A stretch of 33,296 nt of DNA from positions 1-33,296 of the forward strand of contig NZ_CAMFQO010000019.1 in assembly GCF_945980375.1 (NCBI RefSeq), read 5' to 3'. A program made the position numbers and the translations under genes. The notes below the pieces were generated by a model, which saw nothing but the letters and a program-made list of their open reading frames with translations, was not told the DNA's origin and made no database searches. Numbering within the stretch: the first letter of the stretch is position 1; the number at the start of each line of letters is the position of its first letter. Below are positions 9,200 through 17,152 of the stretch, in pieces. This DNA comes from an uncultured Eubacterium sp. Its GTDB lineage: Bacteria; Bacillota; Clostridia; Oscillospirales; Acutalibacteraceae.

Positions 9200-10315
9200 T
9201 CAGCCAAAATAGATATTTCCTAATTCTTTGTATACATTCTTATCGGTAAACAGCTGAGCTTTTTCAAGTGCTGATTTTGCATAAATTGTCGGATTATCAA
9301 GCACTTTTATAATCCTATCAGCAAATGCATCAACATCTGTTGCACCTACAATAAATCCTGTTACACCGTCTTTAACAAGTTCTCTGTGCCCTCTGTTATT
9401 TGACGCTACTACAGCATTTTCACAAAGCATTGCCTCCATAACATTAAGAGGTAATCCTTCTCTAAAACTGCAAGCCACAGAACATTCGGCGATGTTGTTA
9501 TACTTATTGAGTTCAAGAGTATATCCCAAGAACTCAACACTATTTCCCAATCCGTTTTCCTTAACAAGATTTGTAAGATTATCAAGTTCAGGACCATTCC
9601 CGGCAATAAACAGTTTTGCAGTCGGATACTTTTCAACAACCTTTTTCATTGCGAGAATAGCTGTTCTTTGATTTTTGTTTGGAAGAAGCTCACCGACATT
9701 AACAATAACTTTTGTGTCTTCAGGAATACAAAGTTCTTCTCTAATAGTTTTCTTTTCTTCTTCGCATAAAGCATAAAACTTACTGCTATTAGCACCGACA
9801 CCGTGAATATGGTAGACATTTGTTTTGAAATTTTCAGATGCAAGAGCATAATCCTCTTCTGTAATCGTGATTAACTTATCAGTAAGTCTTGCACAAAACT
9901 TTTCGATAGGATAATAAATCATCCAATTTTTCTTGGGTGCCCCGTCGTAAAAATGAAAACCATGGGCGGTATAGATTACGCATGTACCTTTTTTTCTTGC
10001 TTTTTGTGCAGCAAGACGAGTAAATACTCCTGCTGCCGGAGTATTAGTATGAACAAAATCGTAATCACCGTTATCAATAATTTTTTTAACTTCTTTGTAT
10101 GCTTTTAGATTTTTTGGACTAAGCGGTGATCTTTCAAACGGCACATCAAATACTTTGTCGGCAAAATCAATTTTCAGGCCATTCTTTTCTGCCAAATTAT
10201 TTCTTGCTGCAACATGAACCTCATATCCGTTTTCTTGAAGCAATTTCATTAGTGGCTTGTGAAATTGACAAATATGACTTTGTACTGTTGCAGTTAATAA
10301 TACTTTTTTACTCAT
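9200..10315 (-). CDS. Family 4 glycosyltransferase (EpsD/CapM-like)
   Basis: A 371-aa GT-B enzyme. The N-terminal domain contains LLTATVQSHICQFHKPLMKLLQENG and THGFHF, typical of the subgroup that often catalyses an early extension step after the initiating transferase. The C-terminal domain contains VNVGELLPNKNQ, LFIAGNGPELDNL and the EX7E block SFREGLPLNVMEAMLCENAVVASN (glutamates near 285 and 293), then RGHRELV. Given its position just after the first four genes of the operon, it is a good candidate for adding the second sugar; this is inference from order and subgroup. AAGGAATAAGAG precedes the ATG. Confidence 0.9.
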   Translation of the reverse strand: MSKKVLLTATVQSHICQFHKPLMKLLQENGYEVHVAARNNLAEKNGLKIDFADKVFDVPFERSPLSPKNLKAYKEVKKIIDNGDYDFVHTNTPAAGVFTRLAAQKARKKGTCVIYTAHGFHFYDGAPKKNWMIYYPIEKFCARLTDKLITITEEDYALASENFKTNVYHIHGVGANSSKFYALCEEEKKTIREELCIPEDTKVIVNVGELLPNKNQRTAILAMKKVVEKYPTAKLFIAGNGPELDNLTNLVKENGLGNSVEFLGYTLELNKYNNIAECSVACSFREGLPLNVMEAMLCENAVVASNNRGHRELVKDGVTGFIVGATDVDAFADRIIKVLDNPTIYAKSALEKAQLFTDKNVYKELGNIYFG

Positions 10316-10328
10316 CTCTTATTCCTTA

Positions 10329-11909
10329 CTAGAAAGGTAAAATGGAATTTATTGTGAAAATAATATTCAGCATATTTGCTCTAAAATCAGTTTCCTTCAT
10401 ATTTACAACGCGGATGTTCATATCATATAATTCCTTGTTAAGATATTTTTTCATGTCAAGATGATGTTGGTCACTAATTCTCTTATCAAGCGGAACTTTA
10501 AACAAAACATCAAGAAACTTCCTATTATTATAAATAAAAGTAATGTCTGAATAGATTTTCATCTCTGAAATATTCAATCCGCCCCAGCTACCCCAAGTAA
10601 CTTCGTTATAATGCATATCTGCTGGTGGATACTGTGCTGGGATCTTTGAGTATTCAAATTTTTCAATATATTCTTCAAACACCTTATCAATCTTATGTGC
10701 AAGAGAACGATTGAAGATAAAGATTTTATATAAATTTCTAAAAAGTTTTGGTGAAAGCTTTGGCATACTGCTTCTACCATAATGTTTATACCAATATGCT
10801 CTAATTGTTTCTGATACCCAAGATTTAACCTCAACATCACAATCAAGATTTTCCATTAGGTATACTCTTTTTCTATACTCATTATCATTACCACGAGCAA
10901 TGTATCCATTATTGTGATCAATGATAGCTTTTATCTCTTCGTAATTTTTTAAGCCATCTGCCGTATCTGGAATATTGAAAAGAATTCTTTCAACATTAAA
11001 TCTATCCGAAATAGTTTTTGCTGCATCAGCATCAATAGTTTCTTTTTCAGCAGATACATAACTAAATGTCTTAAACTTATCGTATATTCCATTTGCTGCT
11101 GCAAAAGTTGTATTACTATCAATTCCACCGGTTAATGAAATATACGGTTTTTTCCATTTTTGTGCAACAAGTTGCATGCCGTTTTTAAGGATATCAGCCG
11201 CGTACTCAATTACTTCATTATACTCTTTATCGTCATTTACCTCTGATAAGTCTCTAAGAGGATAAAACCTTCTATGAGTGACACAATTCGAACAATACTC
11301 ATATTCAATGTTTGGAACTATACGCTTTACATTGTCAAATTGTGTCATATCACCAGGAAGATATGGACCCATAACACGATAATACCATCTATATTCAATA
11401 AGTTCTTTTGCAAGTTCGCACATTGATAAATTGCAAATATCACCAATTAATTGTGAATGTGATGAAATATAGAAATAACCATCAATATTTGCATAACAAG
11501 CAGATTGCATTCCAGATGGATCTACTTCATATGTAATCCTCCCGTCAACAATAGAACCAATAACAAACACACCCGTAATTTCATCTATTCTATCTTGATA
11601 ATCATCAGTTCCATATGCTTCGCCAATTCGTTGAAGAATTTTATTTTCATCAATTTCCATAGTAAACGGATTGTACGCATGGCCAAAAATAAAGAAAACA
11701 TTACCATTTAACTCTACGCTATGTACCGATTGAAGCATATGAGTATACGCATAGAAACCATTACTTAAATCATTCTTGTTCCATTTGCCCCAAAAAGGAA
11801 ATTTTTGAAGATCCAAATCATTTCTATTGGTAAGGATAAAACCCCTAACAAAAAGATACTGTTGTAATTCTTCATGTTTCTCAATCATTGTTACAAAGTC
11901 ATTGTTCAT
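10329..11909 (-). CDS. Asparagine-synthase-like ATP-dependent amide ligase lacking the glutaminase cysteine
   Basis: A 526-aa protein with the two-domain layout of asparagine synthetase B. Residues about 1-200 resemble the Ntn glutaminase fold (GVFVIGSIVDG, YFYISSHSQLIGD, then the linker LPGDMTQFDNVKRIVPN), but there is no N-terminal catalytic Cys2: the protein starts MNNDF. The synthetase domain has an intact PP-loop, SLTGGIDSN (258-266), for ATP pyrophosphate binding. Family knowledge: members without Cys2, such as beta-lactam and carbapenam synthetases, adenylate a carboxylate and use an amine other than glutamine ammonia, while intact homologues amidate uronic acids in O-antigen clusters. 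Here it overlaps the dehydrogenase gene by 11 nt and follows the aldolase. That suggests it condenses their hydroxyacid product with an amine, perhaps an amino sugar (inference). Confidence 0.8.
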   Translation of the reverse strand: MNNDFVTMIEKHEELQQYLFVRGFILTNRNDLDLQKFPFWGKWNKNDLSNGFYAYTHMLQSVHSVELNGNVFFIFGHAYNPFTMEIDENKILQRIGEAYGTDDYQDRIDEITGVFVIGSIVDGRITYEVDPSGMQSACYANIDGYFYISSHSQLIGDICNLSMCELAKELIEYRWYYRVMGPYLPGDMTQFDNVKRIVPNIEYEYCSNCVTHRRFYPLRDLSEVNDDKEYNEVIEYAADILKNGMQLVAQKWKKPYISLTGGIDSNTTFAAANGIYDKFKTFSYVSAEKETIDADAAKTISDRFNVERILFNIPDTADGLKNYEEIKAIIDHNNGYIARGNDNEYRKRVYLMENLDCDVEVKSWVSETIRAYWYKHYGRSSMPKLSPKLFRNLYKIFIFNRSLAHKIDKVFEEYIEKFEYSKIPAQYPPADMHYNEVTWGSWGGLNISEMKIYSDITFIYNNRKFLDVLFKVPLDKRISDQHHLDMKKYLNKELYDMNIRVVNMKETDFRANMLNIIFTINSILPF

Positions 11910-12813
11910 TTTTCACATGCTCCTCTAAATTAAATAAGATAGTGTCAAACATTCTTTTGTTATTACTGTCTCCAACAAAGCTATTGTGTGGGGTGATAAT
12001 TACATTGTCAAAATCCCATAACTTACTGTTTTGTTCAAGTGGTTCTTCTTCAAAAACGTCAAGTACGGCACCTGCAATTTTGCATTGTTCTAATGCAGAA
12101 ATCAAATCGTTTTGATTTACAAGTTTTCCTCTTGCAATGTTAACAAATACTGCACTATCTTTCATAAGGCAAAACTTTTCATTATTGAAAAAGCCTTCAT
12201 TATCACTTGTTAACGGTAATGTCAATACCACAACATCGGCTGTTTTCAACAGATTATCTAACTCATCAATAGGATAGATTTCATTAAAATTAGGATTATC
12301 GCTTGGGAACAAATCTACGCCGATAACATTTGCGTCAAACGCTCTAAAACGCTTTGCAACCTCTGATCCGATATTTCCTGCACCGACAATGAGTACATTT
12401 TTATCAATTAATTCTAATAAACCTCTATGCTTTTCCCATTTATGCTGCTTTTGATTTTCATAAAAAAATCTCGATTGCTTATATAATTGAAGGACTCCGC
12501 ATAAAGCAAACTCAGCCATTGGAGCAGAATAAACACCTCTTGCATTTGCAATCTTGATATTATGTTCTTTGGCATAATCAAGTGGAACTCTATCAAGACC
12601 TGCTGACGTTAACTGAATAAATTTCAAACTCTTGAACTTTTCAATTGGTGTGTATAGGAATAATCCATTACAAACCACAGCTTCGATATCACTAACATCA
12701 AATTCAATTGGTATTCTTTCATCTTGGACAAAAACAACATCATGACCAAGAGATTTAATATATTCAATTTGCTCTTGCGTATACTTAAACGCACCTGTCA
12801 AAAGTAATTTCAT
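11899..12813 (-). CDS. D-isomer-specific 2-hydroxyacid dehydrogenase
   Basis: A 304-aa NAD-dependent oxidoreductase. The Rossmann motif GAGNIGSEVAKRF lies at 144-156, and VIGVDLF about 20 residues later ends the second strand with Asp, favouring NAD over NADP. The catalytic trio is visible: Arg228 in NIARGKLV, a Glu in DVFEEEPL near 257, and His276 in ITPHNSF. It reduces a 2-keto acid to a D-2-hydroxyacid or runs the reverse. Its ATG overlaps the aldolase stop by 4 bp (ATGA), and its own end overlaps the ligase start. Such tight coupling suggests it acts on the aldolase's 2-keto acid product. No house-keeping role (serine or lactate synthesis) is indicated by the context. Confidence 0.9.
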   Translation of the reverse strand: MKLLLTGAFKYTQEQIEYIKSLGHDVVFVQDERIPIEFDVSDIEAVVCNGLFLYTPIEKFKSLKFIQLTSAGLDRVPLDYAKEHNIKIANARGVYSAPMAEFALCGVLQLYKQSRFFYENQKQHKWEKHRGLLELIDKNVLIVGAGNIGSEVAKRFRAFDANVIGVDLFPSDNPNFNEIYPIDELDNLLKTADVVVLTLPLTSDNEGFFNNEKFCLMKDSAVFVNIARGKLVNQNDLISALEQCKIAGAVLDVFEEEPLEQNSKLWDFDNVIITPHNSFVGDSNNKRMFDTILFNLEEHVKNEQ

Positions 12814-13628
12814 CTGTTAGCCTTTATTGCTTCAATTATCTTCTCTGTTTGTTTATGTATTTCATCAAAATAATCAATCGGTTGATTTTCTAAGCTCTTT
12901 TCAAACTCTCTGTTTTCGGCTATGCCGTTCGTCATTATCTGCTCAAACTCTACAACATCATACTTAGTCCAATCACAAAAAGCTCTTGCCAAAATCGACA
13001 TTGAAGAACCTAATCTGTAATGCTCGCAAAGAATATTTTCCGCAGGAAGAAGGTTATCACAATTAACCTTGCCTACACCGCCTATACCAAACTTTATGTT
13101 TGCTTTCTTCAATTTGGAAACAATTTCATCAACTGTTCCGTCAACATACAATTCAAACATAAATTTCTTGTGCTGGCTCAAATGCAAATCATTCAGTCCA
13201 ATATAGATTTCGTCCACATCATCAAGCACAACAACATCATCAAGGCATTTCCTTGCTTCTTCCGTTTCGAGCAAAAGTATCGTTTTTACTCTTCTTTTTA
13301 CTATGCTGTAGAACGCTTTAACATCATCAACAGATTTCCACATCGGAAGCATTATAAAATCTGCTCCTGCATTGATAACGGCATTAATCTCATCCTCTGA
13401 GCCATCGTGTATTGGATTAACTCTTACAAGAAGCTTTGGCTTGCTGATAGCAGTTCTAACATTTTTTACATCTTCAACCGTATGGTGATTTTTAACTGTA
13501 TCAAGTCCACCCTGTCGCTTATCTTTACCGATATACTCCATATCAATAAAGATTCTATCAACGCCTGCTCTTTCGCAAGCAGAAGCCACATCGGGATTAT
13601 TTGTTATGTAAAAATACTCTAACGCCAT
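12810..13628 (-). CDS. HpcH/HpaI-family aldolase (pyruvate-type class II)
   Basis: A 272-aa TIM-barrel protein of the HpcH/HpaI aldolase/citrate lyase family. FIDMEYIGKD (Asp29, Glu31) opens the barrel. LLVRVNP gives the carboxylate-binding Arg69, LLLETEEA the metal-binding Glu121 and IYIGLNDLHLS the metal-binding Asp147. Members split or form 4-hydroxy-2-keto acids from pyruvate (or oxaloacetate) and an aldehyde using a divalent metal. It sits 2 bp after the initiating sugar transferase and overlaps the dehydrogenase by 4 bp, an unusual place for a catabolic aldolase, which suggests a biosynthetic role in making a glycan substituent (inference). The family call is strong; the substrate is unknown. 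Confidence 0.85.
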   Translation of the reverse strand: MALEYFYITNNPDVASACERAGVDRIFIDMEYIGKDKRQGGLDTVKNHHTVEDVKNVRTAISKPKLLVRVNPIHDGSEDEINAVINAGADFIMLPMWKSVDDVKAFYSIVKRRVKTILLLETEEARKCLDDVVVLDDVDEIYIGLNDLHLSQHKKFMFELYVDGTVDEIVSKLKKANIKFGIGGVGKVNCDNLLPAENILCEHYRLGSSMSILARAFCDWTKYDVVEFEQIMTNGIAENREFEKSLENQPIDYFDEIHKQTEKIIEAIKANR

Positions 13629-13630
13629 AA

Positions 13631-14266
13631 TTATACTGTTTCGGTTTCTTTCTCTTCTACTTCATCAGTAACAAGTGTTGCTCCAACATTTACATTATCT
13701 TCATTTTTCAACACCTTGACTACTGTTGTAAACAAAATCTTCAAATCAAGCCATAATGACACATGGTCAACATACCAACAATTGAGTTCAATTCTCTTAT
13801 GCCATTCAACATCTTTTCTTCCGTGAACCTGTGCCCAACCCGTTATACCCGGACGAACATCAAACATATGCAATTGTTCTTCTGTATACTCACTAATGTC
13901 CCACGGATGATATGTAAGAGGAGGACGAGGTCCGACAAAACTCATATCACCTTTCAATATGTTCACAAGCTGTGGTAACTCATCAATGCTCGTTGCTCGA
14001 ATGATTTTGCCGACTTTTGTAACCCTCATATCATCTGCACCGCTATAAACACCGGTACCTGTATGTTCTGCACCTTGACACATAGACCGAAACTTGTAGA
14101 TTTTGAAGACTTTACCACCAAGGCCAATTCTGTCTTGCTTAAATAAAGCAGGACCTTCAGATTCAAGCCTAACAGCAACTACTGTCAAAAGCATTATCGG
14201 CGAAAGAAGAATCACAGCAACCACCGCAAAAATAATATCAAATAACCTTTTTATGTATTTATACAT
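13631..14266 (-). CDS. Initiating undecaprenyl-phosphate sugar-phosphate transferase
   Basis: A 211-aa short-form (PglC-like) monotopic phosphoglycosyl transferase. A reentrant membrane helix lies at residues 8-28 ([19 protein letters not shown], with the helix-breaking SP). It is followed by [25 protein letters not shown], where the usual catalytic DE-type acid pair corresponds to DELPQLVN near 118. Then come [12 protein letters not shown] and [12 protein letters not shown]. It moves a sugar-1-phosphate from a UDP-sugar to undecaprenyl phosphate, the first committed step of polysaccharide assembly, on the inner face of the membrane. It is the first gene of the operon, with AAGGAG 7 nt before ATG and a promoter about 75 bp upstream. 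The C-terminal tail is acidic (EVEEKETET). Confidence 0.93.
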   Translation of the reverse strand: MYKYIKRLFDIIFAVVAVILLSPIMLLTVVAVRLESEGPALFKQDRIGLGGKVFKIYKFRSMCQGAEHTGTGVYSGADDMRVTKVGKIIRATSIDELPQLVNILKGDMSFVGPRPPLTYHPWDISEYTEEQLHMFDVRPGITGWAQVHGRKDVEWHKRIELNCWYVDHVSLWLDLKILFTTVVKVLKNEDNVNVGATLVTDEVEEKETETV

Positions 14267-14337
14267 TTTTTCTCCTTTATCATTAAAAAGAAATATCTGC
14301 TTTTTGCTTCAAAGCGCATTACCCCACGTTACCCGTT

Positions 14338-14367
14338 ATTATACAACATTTATTAACAATTCGTCAA
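14338..14367 (-). promoter_or_regulatory. Sigma-A-like promoter of the polysaccharide operon
   Basis: On the minus strand TTGACG (14362-14367), an 18-bp spacer and a perfect TATAAT (14338-14343) point at the sugar transferase gene. The leader would be about 65 nt. The stretch around it is very AT-rich. No repressor palindrome or attenuator was recognised. Confidence 0.75.
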
Positions 14368-14413
14368 TAAATATGACCTTATTTATAATAATTAATTTAT
14401 ATTTATACAGAGC

Positions 14414-14445
14414 AATAAAAAAGAAGCTGTGCATTTGACAGCTTC
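14414..14445 (-). terminator. Rho-independent terminator after spoVAD
   Basis: The arms GAAGCTGT (14438-14445) and ACAGCTTC (14423-14430) with a 7-nt loop are followed on the minus strand by TTTTTTATT (14414-14422). It ends just at the spoVAD stop and separates it from the polysaccharide operon. Confidence 0.85.
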
Positions 14446-15471
14446 CTACCCTTCCAAGATTACTGCATGTGCTATGCCGGGAATAGTGCGTCCCTGCTTT
14501 GTTGAGGTTGGTGACATCAATGCACCCGTGGCGACAAACAATACCTTTTTCAAGCTACCGTTCTTCATATTTTTTATGATGTGAGAGCAAAGCACGCTTG
14601 CAGAGCAGCCGCAACCCGAGCCTCCGGAATTAACATCCTGTCCCTCAAGGTCATAAATCATCAAGCCGCAGTCCTTATGCACAGGGCAGATGCTTATGCC
14701 GTATTCTCTCTCAAGAAGCTCATACAAAAGCTGACTACCCGTAAATCCCAAGTCACCCGTTAATATCAAATCATAATCATCAGGAGTGGTGTTTGTATCG
14801 TGCAAGACCTCCGATATGGTCCTTGCCGCCGCCGGTGCCATTGCCGCACCCATATTATTGGCATCTGTAATTCCGAGGTCTGTAATTGTGCCGATATGAA
14901 CTGCACAGATTTTTACTGCACCGGGCTCTTTACTAAGGTCTGCATTGCCTGAATTTTTAAGCACCATACTGCCCGCACCGGTAACTGTCCATTGTGCCGT
15001 GGGCGTACGTTGACCTCCGTATTCAAGAGGAAAGCGAAACTGTCTTTCGCTTGATGCAAAATGACTTGATGCGCCCACCACACATAAATTTGCTCCTGCC
15101 GACAAAAGCAACGATGCGTTACACATTGTAAGCGCCATTGTAGAGCAGGCTCCGTACATACCCAAAAACGGAATACCGAAATCCATAACAGCGAAGCAGG
15201 AGCCGGTACACTGATCAAGCAGGTCGCCTGCCAAAATAAAATCTATATCCTGCTCCTGTACTCCTGATTTTGAAATGGCTAATTGAACTGCCTGCTTGAG
15301 CATTGCAGATTCGGCAAGCTCATAGCTATCCTGCCCCATAGCAGTATCCTCAAACACCACGTCAAAATCCTGTGCAAGAGGCCCTTCGCCCTCCTTTTTT
15401 CCTGCAACTCCGGCAGCACCGAGGATTATTACGGGATTGTCAAGAATATATGTTTTTCCTAATTTTTGCAT
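14446..15471 (-). CDS. spoVAD: Stage V sporulation protein AD (SpoVAD)
   Basis: A 341-aa protein with the thiolase/FabH-like fold of SpoVAD, close to the usual length. Recognisable are NPVIILGAAGVAGKKEGEGPL, FEDTAMGQDSYELAES, GMYGACSTMAL (the thiolase-type Cys position), VTGAGSMVL and GGSGCGCSA. SpoVAD is a soluble component of the SpoVA channel; it binds dipicolinic acid and is needed for its uptake into the forespore, so the organism probably makes spores. It is unusual that spoVAC and spoVAE are not adjacent: the gene stands alone behind a YdcF-type gene. The Shine-Dalgarno sequence lies in the 3' arm of a hairpin (see 15479-15501). Confidence 0.93.
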   Translation of the reverse strand: MQKLGKTYILDNPVIILGAAGVAGKKEGEGPLAQDFDVVFEDTAMGQDSYELAESAMLKQAVQLAISKSGVQEQDIDFILAGDLLDQCTGSCFAVMDFGIPFLGMYGACSTMALTMCNASLLLSAGANLCVVGASSHFASSERQFRFPLEYGGQRTPTAQWTVTGAGSMVLKNSGNADLSKEPGAVKICAVHIGTITDLGITDANNMGAAMAPAAARTISEVLHDTNTTPDDYDLILTGDLGFTGSQLLYELLEREYGISICPVHKDCGLMIYDLEGQDVNSGGSGCGCSASVLCSHIIKNMKNGSLKKVLFVATGALMSPTSTKQGRTIPGIAHAVILEG

Positions 15472-15501
15472 AAAAACACCTCGGCATTATTTTTGCCGAG
15501 G
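15472..15501 (-). promoter_or_regulatory. Hairpin overlapping the spoVAD ribosome binding site
   Basis: On the minus strand CCTCGGCA and TGCCGAGG (arms at 15494-15501 and 15479-15486, 8 perfect pairs, 7-nt loop) are followed by TGTTTTT and then the spoVAD ATG (15469-15471). The GAGGTG Shine-Dalgarno (15477-15482) begins inside the 3' arm. It could be an intrinsic terminator for the preceding ydcF-like gene, a structure masking spoVAD translation, or both. Confidence 0.6.
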
Positions 15502-15546
15502 CCACGGGAATTTATGTATATACAAGCAACCATTTATTTTTTAGTT

Positions 15547-16326
15547 TTAATTTAAGAAAATTTGATACACCACTGCAAAAACCTCTCTTGTTGCAAACGG
15601 CATATAACCGTTCCAAGGCGTTTTACTTGGGTACGAATACGCCGTTATTCCGCATCTTTTTGCAAATTCGTATGCTCTGTATTCATGAAAATCATTGGTG
15701 ACAACGGTAATTTCATTAATACCAACGCCCATATCGTTGAGCATGGCTACGGAATTTTCAAAATTTTCTTTTGTTGAAGTTGATTTTTCCTCAAGCAGTA
15801 ATCTTGACGGCTCAATGCCCATTTGAGTAAGAGCATTATACATACATCTTGCCTCGGATATATCCTCGCCGTTGCCTTGTCCGCCACTCAAAACTGCGTA
15901 CGCCTCGGGGTACTTATTCAAATACTCGTACGCCTTATTTATTCTTTTGCTAAGAAATATGCCGGGTCTGTCGCCACGCACCATACAACCGAGAACAATT
16001 ACATAATCCGTTTGCTTTTCGTTTGCTGAACTGTGTTTGGCAACATTGGCAAAGGCAAAGCCTCCCACACCTATACCTAATGCAAGCACAGTGCAGATAA
16101 CAGAGGTTGCAATTTTGCCTGCTTTCTTTTGATTAAAGCTTTTGACAGCCTTGTTTACAGGCTCAAAAAGCATTGCATACAAAGTTATTACAACCGCAAA
16201 GCCAAGACCGGTCAGTACTCCTATATTGAGTTCTCCGGTTGTAACAAGCGGTCCTATATATAACAACGCAACAATCATTGCAAGCAAAATCAGAATTACT
16301 CTTATCAAAACAGATTTTGATTTCAT
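15547..16326 (-). CDS. YdcF/SanA-family (DUF218) membrane protein
   Basis: A 259-aa protein. Three hydrophobic segments (about residues 7-27, 31-53 and 74-96) precede a DUF218 domain: DYVIVLGCMVRGDRPG, AYAVLSGGQGNGEDISEA, EEKSTSTKENFENS and VTNDFHEYRAYEFAKRCG. This is the ElyC/SanA/YdcF family, linked to envelope and peptidoglycan or undecaprenyl-carrier metabolism, but the reaction is not established. The catalytic domain is predicted outside the membrane or at its surface. It is upstream of spoVAD, with about 75 bp and a hairpin between them. GGGGTGATTAA precedes the ATG. Confidence 0.85.
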   Translation of the reverse strand: MKSKSVLIRVILILLAMIVALLYIGPLVTTGELNIGVLTGLGFAVVITLYAMLFEPVNKAVKSFNQKKAGKIATSVICTVLALGIGVGGFAFANVAKHSSANEKQTDYVIVLGCMVRGDRPGIFLSKRINKAYEYLNKYPEAYAVLSGGQGNGEDISEARCMYNALTQMGIEPSRLLLEEKSTSTKENFENSVAMLNDMGVGINEITVVTNDFHEYRAYEFAKRCGITAYSYPSKTPWNGYMPFATREVFAVVYQIFLN

Positions 16327-16406
16327 TTAATCACCCCAAATGATGTTAACAAATAAAAATTAACTATCGGCAAATATATTATAAATAAATGGTAAAGAAA
16401 AAGGTG

Positions 16407-16443
16407 AAAAATGTTAAAGGCTCCCCTTAATGTAAGGGGAGCC
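16407..16443 (-). terminator. Rho-independent terminator of the infC-rpmI-rplT operon
   Basis: A perfect 11-bp stem GGCTCCCCTTA/TAAGGGGAGCC (16419-16443, 3-nt loop) is followed on the minus strand by TTTAACATTTTT. It lies about 45 bp after the rplT stop. The arm sequence resembles the head of the palindromic repeats at 25462-25520 and 32371-32425, so it may derive from that repeat family. Confidence 0.85.
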
Positions 16444-16489
16444 GAGTATAATCACATTTTATGCGGTTTGAACTGCTATATATTTTTTA

Positions 16490-16843
16490 TTAGAGAGCAG
16501 CCTTTGCAGCCTCTACAAGTGTTGCGAAGCCTGCAGGATCTGCGATTGCGATCTCTGAGAGCATCTTTCTGTTAAGGTCGATGCCTGCCTTCTTAAGACC
16601 GTTCATAAATGTTGAATAATTCATACCGTTCATCTTTGCTGCTGCAGAGATACGTGTAATCCAAATTCTTCTGAAATCTCTCTTCTTCTGCTTTCTGCCG
16701 ATATATGCGTACTGACCGCTCTTCATTACTGCCTGCTTTGCAGTCTTGAACAAAGCGTGCTTTGATCCATAGTAGCCCTTAGCTGCTTTTAATACTTTCT
16801 TTCTTCTTTTACGAGTCGCCATAGCGCCTTTAATTCTTGCCAT
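16490..16843 (-). CDS. rplT: 50S ribosomal protein L20
   Basis: A 117-aa protein beginning [26 protein letters not shown], the L20 signature, with [15 protein letters not shown] and [14 protein letters not shown] further on. The start is ATG 16841-16843 behind GGAGG; a longer in-frame extension upstream reads through the inserted repeat and is not real. L20 binds 23S rRNA domain II early in 50S assembly and, in other Firmicutes, represses its own operon by binding the leader mRNA. Its ribosome binding site is directly abutted by the inserted 273-bp palindromic element, which separates it from rpmI by 309 bp instead of a few tens. Confidence 0.98.
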   Translation of the reverse strand: MARIKGAMATRKRRKKVLKAAKGYYGSKHALFKTAKQAVMKSGQYAYIGRKQKKRDFRRIWITRISAAAKMNGMNYSTFMNGLKKAGIDLNRKMLSEIAIADPAGFATLVEAAKAAL

Positions 16844-16860
16844 TGTAAAATACCTCCGTA

Positions 16861-17133
16861 AGTTGGCGGTAGTCGAAAGAATATGGTTTTGATACAATCT
16901 TTTCCGCCAATACTTTGTTAAATTATTTTTGAATACGGCAGTATGCAAAAATAATTACGCCTTGTTTTGACGCAAAATCTTTACATCAAAACTGCAAGGC
17001 ACCTAAAATACAAAATTATGAGGAAATTTGTGCATTTCTTTGTTGCAGGCATACTTGCGTATGTCAAAACAAAAAATGTGCAAAGATGCCATCATTTTGC
17101 ATTTTAGGCATATTATTTCGGCTACCGCCAACT
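16861..17133. mobile_element. 273-bp MITE-like palindromic element between rpmI and rplT
   Basis: The terminal inverted repeats are 18 bp, AGTTGGCGGTAGTCGAAA (16861-16878) and its complement with one mismatch (17116-17133), flanked by TA on both sides (16859-16860 and 17134-17135). This is the target duplication of IS630/Tc1-mariner elements. The interior has no ORF but a chain of nested hairpins: an 11-bp perfect stem plus 4 bp at 16921-16956, a 12-bp stem at 16959-17000, and a 15-bp stem with one mismatch joining 17002-17016 to 17094-17108, which encloses CATAC-TTGC-GTATG at 17050-17063. Removing the element and one TA leaves about 36 bp between rpmI and rplT, the expected spacing. The transposase would have to be supplied in trans; none is in the window. 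Confidence 0.8.
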
Positions 17134-17152
17134 TATGTTTTAGTCGTTCTTC

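Noticed and set aside
10574-10846. Minus-strand 90-aa ORF inside the asparagine-synthase-like gene
   Set aside because: It is an out-of-frame shadow of the large, motif-supported ORF and has no start signal.
15500-15546. Sigma-G promoter for spoVAD
   Set aside because: Only a weak AAATA / CATAAAT pair could be made out at the right distance, too poor to annotate.
16844-16948. N-terminal extension of L20 to a 152-aa protein
   Set aside because: The extra 35 codons are inside the MITE-like element; the conserved L20 start MARIKG follows a perfect GGAGG site.
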